From Phycomyces blakesleeanus NRRL 1555(-) (Eukaryota > Mucoromycota > Mucoromycetes > Mucorales > Phycomycetaceae): a DNA stretch of 64,000 nt. The DNA lies in assembly GCF_001638985.1 (NCBI RefSeq), contig NW_017265134.1:3083800-3147799 (forward strand), written 5' to 3'. This document shows positions 44,846 through 55,447 of this stretch, piece after piece. The position numbers and the translations under genes were made by a program. Under the pieces are notes generated by a model. The model saw only the letters and a program-made list of their open reading frames with translations, had not been told where the DNA came from and searched no databases. The first letter of the stretch is position 1; every line of letters begins with the position of its first letter.

Positions 44846-46079
44846 ATGTCAAGAAATCTCAATAACAATTCAGTTAACAATGCTTTTGGTGAAGAACCTT
44901 CTGTGGGAAGGTAGATTAAAACCAGGCAGTCTTCAATTTTCTTATATTAATTTTATTTTCGTTTTTTATAAAAATCAAAAAAAAGTCCACCAAGAAATAC
45001 CAATGATATAAGGACGATAATGTTGCAACACTCACAGGGAACAGTGAGCAATCAAAGACCACTAGCACCAAAGAGAGCTCGGTTGAATCTTGAAGGTGAT
45101 TCGTCGGGTAGAACTCGTAACATCCATGATGTGTACGAGAAACTTGATACCATGAATGGTGTCTTAAACACTGTTTTGAAGAACACATCTTCTGAGAAAG
45201 CTGAAGCCACTGCTAGTAATGCAGTTGAGCAAGACATGTCGCCTGGACGTCAACCAACATTGGATGTAAGTAATCATAATATGTTTTTATGTAGATAGAA
45301 TTTAATATACATTCATATTATAGCAATTGTTGCGCGATTATTTGAGTGAAGAGAAATTGTATGACCAATACAATACGAATGAAAATAAAAACAGTGAGGG
45401 AAACAGACTCGTTCTGAAGTCTGTTACCGATTACCTTTGTCGTCAAGAAGAGGGGAAAAAGGTGGACTTGCCAACTCTTCGAACTAAGATTGTGCGGCAC
45501 ATTGGCAACAGAAAGTTGCAAGAAAAAAAAACAGGAGAAAAGAAGCAGGAAGAGAATCGACGGGCCTGTCTTTGTCAGCGACGTGTAAAGGTAAAAAACA
45601 CACGCACACAATATACTAGATGTGATATTAAATTAGAAATATTATATATTTATATATAGTCGTGTGAAAGAAGACAATCTGCCTTGAAAGCCAATCGGGC
45701 ACACTTTGTGAACAGCTTTGGAGAGAATGTTGACAGTATTCTCCATGCTGATTACATGTCAGACCTTGAGAGTGATGACGAAAGAGAAGAAGAGGAACAG
45801 GATTCGTCCTCAGAAAAGAGTTTTTTTTGGAGATTCCGTCCAAGCTGGAGAAGCGAAGAGGTATAGTACAAAAAACTATTTTTTTGGATGGTGTGTAATA
45901 ATACTTACATTGACATATAGGGAGATAGGTTCATTGATGAACTTGATGCGGATTATGAGGCAGCTCATGATAAGAAAAATAATACCCATCCATTCGAGCA
46001 TAAATTTAAAGGAATAAGAGATAAGCAGCTTAGTAAGACCAAGGAAAACAAGCTGCCATCATGGTCAAAGAAACAATAA
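44846..46079 (+). CDS. Element C accessory gene
   Basis: Probable exons: 44846-44910 (MSRNLNNNSVNNAFGEEPSVG), about 45013-45266, about 45324-45591, about 45660-45859 and about 45921-46079. The 44846 start is my choice because its donor (AAG/GTAGAT) and the acceptor at 45012 join in frame; the ATG at 45020 is the alternative. Features: basic PKRARLN, helical DVYEKLDTMNGVLNTVLK, LRDYLSEEKLYDQYN, LKSVTDYLCRQEE, LRTKIVRHIGNRK, a Lys/Gln-rich stretch, MSDLESDDEREEE, FRPSWRSEE and tail LPSWSKKQ. Block order and splice position at WRSEE match the B, A, D and E0 genes. No lesion seen, function unknown. Confidence 0.82.
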
Positions 46080-46146
46080 GACAATAAATCAAACATTTTC
46101 TAATAAATTGATAAAAGAGTGCAAAGTGGTATTTTATTAATATTAT

Positions 46147-49100
46147 TTAAGCTTCTATTTTTTGGGGTAAAGGGATTACTAAACGTTTAAATTCACTAGT
46201 TATAGTAAACCTATATTTAGCAATTGCGATTGGTGAATATAAACGATATACTGGAATAATACATTCATAATTAAGTACAGAAGAAGGTTCATTCCAGAGC
46301 TCAATGCCTTCATTTAACATCGGCTGGTAACTCCCCGAAGAATAACTAGAGTACCACTCAACAAACGCAAAAGTATGGGTGATGACAGTTTCGTTGATGG
46401 TTATCAAATGTTGAAATAAATACAGTATACGGCCAGGAAACACTGCTTTATCTTCACTGTTATTCTCAAGATAATAGGCGCGGAAATAAGATCCAGAAGA
46501 GTATTCCTGTCCAAGAAGAGATATCCGTTTCATTTTCTCAATTCGGTTATTGACAAAAATCTGGTTAGACTCGCAGTTTGAATAATGGTCAAAAAGATCG
46601 TGACTGCCATACGCGTGTCTGTAAAACTCCAGTAAACATTCATAATGTCTCTTGCACATTGTAATCCTTTGGTCGAGTTTAATCGGAAACACTGAAGGGG
46701 GCAACGGCTCACAACCCAAAGCAGAATGACGAGGGTTTAACGAATATTCAACAAAGTCAGACAGAGAAAAGGTACTGGCAGTAGAAGATGGATGCAATGC
46801 TGCTAATTGATCTTGACTATTTGAAATGTGATGCAGAAAGTCAATTGCGAACTGGGGGAGATGGTTGACGAAAGATTGTATGAAGCTGCCAATGTATGTT
46901 CTCTCCAAAAATCTCTTCATCATTGTTGATTCGAAGCCGCCTTTTTGATTTGTTTCGATATTCTTCAACAAACCATTGTATCTCTCGAAACTGAATAACC
47001 AGAAAGCATAAATTGGCCCAAAGTCATAAACACACTCGCCAAGATGAAGATGTAGATGCATATTCGGTGTCACGGCCGATTTTCCATACAGTGTCTGAAA
47101 TCTTGTACAAAACAATTGGAGTTTACTGTGGGCTTCGTCTATTTCTTTGTCATTGATCGAAGGTTTTGTGAGTAAGCGGCATGCGTCAACAAACAAAATC
47201 CAATTTTCGAGATTCTTGGCTGGGAGCACATGCTTCAGAACAAATGAAGAGTATATGACGCACCACGACTTCCACTCATCAGCTTTCATGAACGAAAACC
47301 CATCGGCAATCTTCTTTGTTATACGCGCATATCCACAAGGTACAACAATACCATTGGCAAGCTCTTGCATAGTTAACTGATTCTTTTCATTGATGTAGTT
47401 ACACTCGCGCCATATCTGAATCATTCGCTTTGCAGTTCCAAGATAGAGGTTATGCATCGGGTCTGTTGTGGTGGTTGAAGTTGAAGAAGTTTTTAAGAGG
47501 AAGAATTCAAGATTTGAAATTAGGAACGAAGATTCGTGAGAACTTGTGTAGGTTTTGTTTATTGAGAAAGATTTTGTATCAAAGTTTGACCAGGTTCCTA
47601 CACTGAACTACTACTGCTATTTATATTGTTTTGGATTGGGAAAATTATATGACTGGGGTCAGGTAATCGATCCTATCTGAGCCTTAATCAGAGCAACGTG
47701 ATCTTGGGATAATTAATGTATGATTAATTATATAAATGTGTGTAGTCCCAATGAAGTATTAACATCGAAAGTAAATGTGTTTATGAGTTATAATTATGCT
47801 TATAATAATTCACTGATGTATCCCATATTATGGTGATATCATCATATGAAATATAATCACTATCATGCATGCTAAACCTGTGTGTTAAATAATAAAGTAA
47901 TCGGTAGACACCTTTGACTGGAATAGCTGAGGCCTTATATTATTTCCTTCAGACTTATTCTCAATTACAGCAGTAGTCAATACTCATTTACAACAGGGTC
48001 TATAACTGTAAAGCGGACTGGGTCAAAGTAAGATAACCAATGAAGCTCTGACCACCGAGTGCTGTTTTCTTTTTCTAGGCATGTTCGCTCAGTATTGTTC
48101 AATGCATTTGCCCAGCTGACAGCGTGTTCCAGATTCATTGTCTTCGTGCGTCTCACCCAATTGCTATACTTGAATCCAGAGTAGTCAAGCTTGCTGGTCT
48201 TCTTTATAGTCGTGAATTGTCGTTGACATTTGTGACAGGCGCATGTGCTCATGTGGCCAGTAAATCCAGAGGTTTTGCGAGCGGCAGGGATATCACAGGC
48301 AACACACATCAATGCAGCACGAACAACAATCTTTCTATTTTGTGAGTCTGTCATTTCTACACCAATGTACATCTCCAACAATTCGTCAACGAGTGGCTTC
48401 AAGTAATGATTTATGCTGTCAGTGCTTGCTTCCTTTGGCCCAGGCATCATACCAACAAAAATGACATTTTCAGACTTAAGGCGTTCACTCCGTGGGAGAT
48501 TGTTGATAGAGAGATATATCGCACCACTGGAATGTGTTCGTCCATCAAATGGCTGAAACCAATCGATATTCAGAGTCAACATTAAAGATCGGCTATCATC
48601 AACAAACCGTCTGCCATTGATGTCTTTAATATCACTCCAAACTGCACCATCGAAAATGTCAAGTTTGGTGTTTTCAATTATTTGACGACTTCTCCACAAA
48701 TTGATCTTGGACACGAAATCTGGCTTGGAGAATTTTTGTTGCAAGGCGTACTTCAGAGAGTTGAATGGATATACCATTGCTGGAAGAGAACGATTTCCGG
48801 TTGACACTTTAAAGAGATTGTTGTTGCAAATGGCGGATTGAGAGAATTTCTTAAATGTACAGACTCTTTGACTTGTTTCCGGAGGATAAATCGAATGACA
48901 TTGTGAGCATGCAATGTATACTGTCATTCCGTCTGTTGCCATGTTAAATCCTGTCTTATGCTTCAAGCTATTGATCGTCAGTGGAAGGGCGCCAGACATA
49001 TCACAGAGAGACAGTAGAGTATTACAAAATTCAATGAGAATCGATCCACCGCTTTCCACCAAAAAGATCAAGTGAAATATGACAATGAATACTGCAACAA

Positions 49101-49872
49101 AGCGGATATACAAGGGCATGTTATCAAAAGACGAAGGACGAACTATGAAGACAAAGGTTAAGTTAGTTTAAATTAATATATTGATTAATTGTCTATACCG
49201 TATTAATTCATACCTGATTCTACTATTGAGGTCCCACTGGTCTCATCAAAGTTTTCTTCTTGTTCAAAATCAAAACCGGTATCGCCTTCTTCAATCTCAT
49301 CGCCATCAACCACAAATGCTCCTGTAATTGTATCTTCGGCAGTAAAGATGGACTCTTCTTGGGACAAAGGTAAGTCAACTGGAAAGGAATAATTGTTGTA
49401 AAGATGTAGAAATAAAAATATAATTACAATTATAATCATATAAAAAATAAAAAATAAAAAAAATATATATCAGTTTCAATTATTATTTTGTTCATTTATT
49501 TTATTTTATTTTCTTACCTTCTTGATCAAATTCAATGTTTTGTTCTTCATTTTCGTCTTCATATTCGCCTTCGCCTTCGTTCTCGTAATCATAATCATTG
49601 TCATTGTCACTGTCAATACTATCTACTTCCATGTCGTCAAAATGTTCTTCAGGAACATCTATTTTATGAATTAATTTATATTAATTTTACATGTACAGCT
49701 CGAGTTATTCTTGTTATTTACCCATTGCATCGTCTTTGGCAACAGGCACTATATGTTTCTCATAGTGTCGTTGTGCATTTTATCTTTTCTGTTTCTTTCC
49801 ACAGCTATCCAACTTTGTACAGTCTAGACATTTGCAGATAACATAACTGTCTTTCTTTTGATTATTGGACAT
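46147..49872 (-). pseudogene. Element C transposase (Transposase_21/CACTA type), split by a solo LTR
   Basis: Reads right to left. Exon 1 (49872 to about 49723) has the zinc-finger-like CKCLDC but carries an in-frame TAA after KKKQKR-like sequence where relatives continue. Two acidic exons follow, then one starting about 49379, and the large exon from about 49140. Motifs: YIACSQCHSIYP, LTLNIDWFQPF, MPGPKEASTD, VACDIPAARKTSGF, CHKCQRQF, TVIDP, then the LTR at 47464-47995 (TSD GGGTC), then MHNLYLGTAKR, FMKADEWKSW, NMHLHLHL, FERYNGLLK and VYRLYSPIAI. Removing the LTR with one TSD restores DPMHN. So the gene was inactivated at least twice: exon 1 nonsense and LTR insertion. Confidence 0.9.
47464..47995 (-). 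repeat. Solo LTR (532 bp) in the element C transposase
   Basis: Same family and orientation as 19384-19915, and seemingly near identical; flanked by GGGTC (47459-47463 and 47996-48000). Confidence 0.95.
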
Positions 49873-50693
49873 GTAGATTGTTTTAAATTATAAAAAAAAT
49901 TATATAGATTTTAAGAGATCTTGATCAAGGTCTTTATATACCAAAAAAAAATTATAAATAGATAAAATACTGCTCTATGCCATGACTATAGTATGCCAAG
50001 TAATTCTTTGATACATCTACCGCACATATCATCATAATTATACTCATATATTGTTAAGTCATTAACCAAGTCAAATACTGCGCACATTACTAAAAGTGTA
50101 CGCAATTTTTTTTAAAAGTCTTTTTTTAGAATTATAATATTTGATATGACGATGATTCGACCATGACGAAAAATAATCCAAAAATGGAGTATTCGCCTCT
50201 CACAACATGTGAAATAAAAAAATCTGATATTTTAGTTCCATATATCAAAGGGAAAAATCACGCAAAAATATTGCCACAGTAAAAATGAAATCACAACCTT
50301 TTGTCTCGTTCCCTTGAAATATATGGATTAAATATTTATTTTTATATTCACATTTATAATACATAAAAAATATTTAAATGATTTATTTTGAAATATAAAA
50401 AGTGAAACCTTAAGAATATATATAATTTTTATTAAATATTATATTAACTTTTGTATAAGTGCTTTTTCAATGTAATTTAGAATTATATCAAAGAAGTGTA
50501 TAATATAAAAAAAAACCCAATTTTGTAATTTTATGGCCAAAAAAATGATGGTAGTGTGATTTTACAGCTAAAAAAGAGCGATCTGAAATCACAACAGAAA
50601 AAAATAGAAATTATTTGAAAAAATTAAAAATCGAAAATTGTAGTAAAATTTTTGCAGGTTTTCAGGAACTAAAATCAGCGGTCTTTTGCAGTG
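49873..50693. other. Element C right subterminal DNA
   Basis: AT-rich, no gene. Ends AGCGGTCTTTTGCAGTG. Confidence 0.7.
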
Positions 50694-50696
50694 TAA

Positions 50697-52702
50697 GTAA
50701 CTCAATTGGATATGCTAACAAATCATCTTCACTTAGCCCTTTGTCGATGCTTTTAAACTCACATGCCTCTCCAGGGAACTGATTGATTAATATACTATTA
50801 ATTTTCTTAACTTCGTTGTTCTTAGGAGTAAGAATTGCACAACTCATTAAGAAGTCGGTGTTTGTTGTGTTATTAGCAAGATCATGAAATATTGTACTGG
50901 CCAAGTGCTTGAGAGTATGGCCATCAGCACACATTTGTGCACGAACAGGAATAGAGAATTTGTCATCAATTATAGGAACTGAGCTACTACCAACTTGTAA
51001 CAAATATGCTGCAAAATCTCTGAGATCATCTACTCCATTTTAGTCACTTGCTTATGCCACACACATGTTCTGACTAAGGGGAAGCTGCTTTACATACAAT
51101 CACAAAAGAGATTTGTTGATACACTGTGCTACAATTTGTGCTCTTGAAGATCGAGGGACAACAGAAAGAACTTGACAGAAGTCTCCTCCAAAAACAAAAA
51201 GTTTCCCTCCAAATGATACATGCTCAAGTATTGGGTTGATTGCCTTCATGATATCTTGTATGGTTCAGCTTACAACATTAAAAATATTCTTGCTTATTAT
51301 TGAGACTTCGTCCCAGACAATGAGCTCAGTTCTTTGGAATAATTTTGCAAGTTGGGAATTGACAGGAATATTGCACATTGAATGTGTATCAACTTCGAGA
51401 GGGATTTTGAAAAGGGAATGAGCTGTTCGACCACCATCCAAAAGCAAAGCAGCGATTCCACTTGTTGTAACAGCAAGGGCAAACTTTTCTTGTTGTCTAA
51501 CTTTTCTGAGTAAAGAATTAAAAAACAAAAGTCTTTTCAGTACCATCTGGGCCATCAATGAAGAAGAGTCTTGACATATTATGTTCTGTATTGACTGCTT
51601 CCATTATACTGCTGTAAACTGACCTTTGATCATTGTTAAAATCAAAGGTATCTGGGTCTGGTAATGTCGATGCTTCAGCACAAAGGTCTTCCTGTCCACT
51701 AACCAATATACATCTTCTATATGTCCGACTTTGCTCTGCTATTACTGGCAAAGGTGGAAGGACGAAACCATCAAAAGAAGATATTGATACTGCATTAATG
51801 GACAGGTGGTTTTCTATACTCCACATGCATCAGTCATACATATCTTGAGATGGTTCAAGAGAAGGGTTGGATTGCTCCGTTTGTGCTGTGTGAAGATAAT
51901 TTTCTATCATTGATTTTTGGTGGGCATTCCAAGGAGCAAAACGGTCTGATATCTCACAAAAGACTAACAGGACTGCAAACAACTGTCTCATTTCTAATGG
52001 AAGCGAAAGGACAGCAGCTTCTTCTATACACATATTTCACTCACAATCATCTACTAACAAACCAAGAGCACGACATGCAATCTGATTTGTGTCATACTCT
52101 ATGACTTCTATAGTTCTTAAGTGTTGATAACTTGTGGCTCCTAGAACTTTATGTAATAAAATATGCAGGAAGTGCTTCTCAGGGTTTTTAGATGATAATG
52201 CATATACTCTTTCTATGATTTCTTTTTCAAATCTTATACGTGAAGTCCACACTTTTTCTTTTGTTTGCCAAACATAGTGGCTAGGAAACTCCACATATAG
52301 ATATTGCTGAGACTCTGTGTTTTCAGCATTGAATGCAAATCATGATGTCAATGTAGTGTTGATGTTGGTGTTAGACAGTCTTTCTGCATTTGTGGAATCA
52401 AGATAGTATACAGGCTGCAGGTTTTGGAAATGAACAGCAAGTCTTTAGTGAGTGGGGAATTTGTGATGGAACTTGAAGGAGAATATTCTCTAATATGCCT
52501 CAGATGCTGACATGTATCTGGCATCAAAAAATTTATTCACTTCATTTGTGTGTTGTTGCTCTTCTTGCGGAGCTCCAGTTACTGCATTTTCTGTTCTTGT
52601 TGGCTGCACACTTGTCATTACATGGTCATGACCTTTGAAGATGTACTTGTATAGATATTTCATGGAAGATACAGAGGTACTGATCTCAACATTAATATGG
52701 GC
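50697..52702 (-). pseudogene. Helitron Rep end and PIF1-like helicase, middle part
   Basis: Begins at 52702 with HINVEISTSVSSMKYLYKYIFKGHDHV, the Tyr-containing Rep motif region (Y-L-Y-K-Y). Then a stretch with several stops, then the helicase: YSSIMEAVN, FFIDGPDGTEKTF (Walker A position), KFALAVTTSGIAALLLDGGRTAHS, LIVWDEVSI (Walker B, D-E) and ending LAYPIELL next to element C. The Walker A loop reads GPDGTEKT where active Helitron helicases have GPGGTGKT, two Gly lost. A frameshift near 51540 and other stops show decay. Confidence 0.85.
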
Positions 52703-52857
52703 TGTAGTATTTCAGATACAAAACAATAGAAAAATAATAAATTTGATAATAGAGACGTATAGAAATACTTTGAGACTGTATATAAGTTGTCCTTTATTCA
52801 TAAATAAAAAGTGTCCCTTTTTATAAGAAAACACAATCTGCTCTTGTCATTACGTCT

Positions 52858-53397
52858 TGTGGTGATCCAGACACTCAGATGTTGGATTTATCACATATAA
52901 GAACATATTCATATTGGGATAGCGTAGTAGCTATCATTTTATCAGTATAAAATATATATAAACGATTAATCAGCCCAATAATTATTACAGTTAGTACTGT
53001 AGATAATATCTTAAAGATTGTTAAGATAATTATATCATACTGCCGGGTAAACTGTGTCAGATCGATATGGAGCTAATTTAGTAGGAAGTCCTAAAGCTCT
53101 AGTATAAAAGAGAAAAGAATAGCTAAGAGCTAAAGAAGTACAATTTATGACTTGATGTCATAATTGTAACACCGACACTAGTTAAGCAGTAAATACACTC
53201 TAATAACCAAATATAGTAAAGGAAGAAAGCCTTAAGAAACTAAGACGTAATGACATGAGCAGATAGTGTTTTCTTATAAAAAGAGACACTTTTTATTTAT
53301 GAATAAAGGACAACTTATATACAGTCTCAAAGTATTTCTATACATCTCTATTATCAAATATTTTATTTTTCTATTGTTTTGTATCTGAAATACCACA
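52858..53397 (+). repeat. Gypsy2 5' LTR (540 bp)
   Basis: TGTGGT...ACCACA ends. The gag ATG follows 22 nt later after a T-run, without a tRNA primer site that I can recognise. Confidence 0.95.
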
Positions 53398-53419
53398 TTT
53401 TTTACTTTGAATTCTTGAA

Positions 53420-55447
53420 ATGTCTCAACAATCCACTGTCAACTCTACTATCGTTTCTGGTGAAGAAACCGCCTGTGTCAACTCTGGTGTCATTCCTCCT
53501 CCTTCTGCTGCTGATTCTGCCGACCACGATGGTGATACCGTGATGACTCCCTTGGGTTCTGAGAATGATGCCTCTGATTCTGAAGAAGGTTCTTCTGGTT
53601 CCAATGCTGGCCGTTCTGGTTATGAGAGTGCCAATTCTCCTCGCATCTATTTGGGTAACTCTGGAGTCAGAGTTAACAACAACCTTGTGGCCACCATGGA
53701 GATGTTGCTGACTTCTGCTGAGGAGGATCTCAATGCTAAGAAGGGCAACTACTACGCCACTCTAGGCCACTACTTGGGTGTTTCCAAGAAGGATCCCACC
53801 TCTACTGCTGCCAAGTCTGCTTCCAAGGGTGCCAAGGAAGCACAAGAACTGTTTGCTGAGGCTGAGCAAATCCTCAAGAACCTCAAGGCTTTCACTGCTC
53901 CTGCATCTAAGCCTCATGACAAGAGAAGCACTCTGGTTCCCAGTAACCTACCTTTTCTCCAGCTTTGTTCTGAGAGTCCTCTGGTGAAGGCCAACCGTGA
54001 TGTGTTCGATTCAGTGTATGACTTCTGCCAGGAGTTTACCACAGTCCTGGAAGCACACTCTCTGTCCTTGGATTCCTGCTGGGAACGTCTGTTGCCCACT
54101 TGTTTGAACAAGGAAGAACGTTCTTGGTTTGAGAACAAGCTCAAAGGAAAGGCCTACAACTGGAAGAAGGCCGAAAGTATTCTTCTGGATCACTATGACA
54201 TGCCATTCTGTAAGTTCCTGAACATGGGTCGTGTCTGGTGCATGAAACAAGACAAAGGAGAATCCGCTCGTTCTTTTGGTGCCAAGTTCCAAAAGTTCTG
54301 CTGCCAGGCCTCATTGGACAATGGTATTCAATTGGTTCTCTGCTTCTGGTGGAATCTGCGTCCAGAAGTCTGAGAAGCTTGTCTCATTCTTTTGTCAGCC
54401 AACTATGGCACCAAGATGCCCTCAAAGATTGAGGACATCATCTTGTTGGTGAGTGTGTCAACAAGTGACTTCACTGCTTTGTTACATAATCCTGCCAATG
54501 GTACTGCCGCGTCCTTCTGGAGTTCGTTTGATGCTCACAATGGTGCGTTCTCTCTCTCTGCTGGTTCCCACAAGGGAAAGAAAAGGTCTTTCTCTTGCGA
54601 GCGTGGTTCTCAGTCTCCCAAGAAGTCATGGGACTTCAAGAAGGCAATGAAGGATGGCATCTGTTTCTCATGCAAGGCTCCCTGGGTTAAGGGACACTCC
54701 TGTCTGGAACGGGAGAAGTACTTGACAAAGGTGTCAAGGATGGCAGTCCACTCCTCTGCTGGTAGACCAGCAAGAGCTTCCACTGTGGTTGAGGGGAGTC
54801 CCTCGTTATCTTGGTCAGAGTACCAAGACAACACTAGTGCTCTGGCCAAGAGGGCATTAGATTGTAAGTACAATCTTAAAGACATGGTTATTAAAAGAGA
54901 TTTTAAGAACATGGGCACTAATATTATCTTTCCTATTTTGGCAAATAATTCTATTAGAACCATCTTCTTGTTGGACTGTGGGGCTACGTTCAGTTTGGTA
55001 GACAAGAATTTTTGCTTGAAGAATGGAATAGCCATTAGTTATATCAATTACATTAATAAAGATTTGTTGAACAAAAACAATGTTCATAAGTATTTTATTT
55101 GTTTGGCTGATAGCAATACCCAGATTAAAAGAATTGGTACTTGTGTGATCAGTGTAACTTGCAATAGTAAGACTATTCAATGCGAGTTTGAAGTGATGAA
55201 TTTAACTAATAGTCATGAGTATGATATCAGTATTGGTACTGATTATATGTCTTCTCTTGATATTGATATTTATGGTTTACCTTTATTATATGATGATGCT
55301 GATTCAAGTGAGGAACGTAGAGAAACCGATAGACACTTCAATAATAAGAGTGATCTTCTTGAATCCATTGAGAGAGAAAATGAACAAAAGGAAAATAATC
55401 CGGCTGTAGGTCCCAAACAGTTTGAGGATGCTATGGATTATATTTAA
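53420..55447 (+). pseudogene. Gypsy2 gag and protease
   Basis: Starts MSQQSTVNSTIVSGEETA. First frame (53420-54373) covers the Gag body with an acidic, Ser-rich N-terminus and a capsid-like part (CLNKEERSWFENKLKGKAYN). A frameshift near 54.3-54.4 kb moves Gag into the frame of 54392-55447. There the zinc knuckle CFSCKAPWVKGHSC has C-x2-C-x7-H-x-C spacing as in Gypsy1, and the protease motif FLLDCGATFSLV follows (Asp of DCG). TAA at 55445-55447 ends it although homology (FIKDNQDIPKG) continues in frame behind the stop. Bias to CT-rich codons near the start is unlike the neighbouring DNA, as in Gypsy1 gag. Confidence 0.88.

Larger units (their letters stand above)
43117..50693. mobile_element. 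Element C: CACTA-like transposon in the Helitron helicase
   Basis: Left end CACTGCAAAAGATAACCGAT, right end (inverted) CACTGCAAAAGACCGCTGAT; TAA on both sides (43114-43116 and 50694-50696). Removing it with one TAA restores the helicase frame. Inside: accessory gene (+, 44846-46079) and transposase (-, 46147-49872), 67 bp between stops. A solo LTR (47464-47995) sits in the transposase. Length 7577 bp. Confidence 0.95.
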
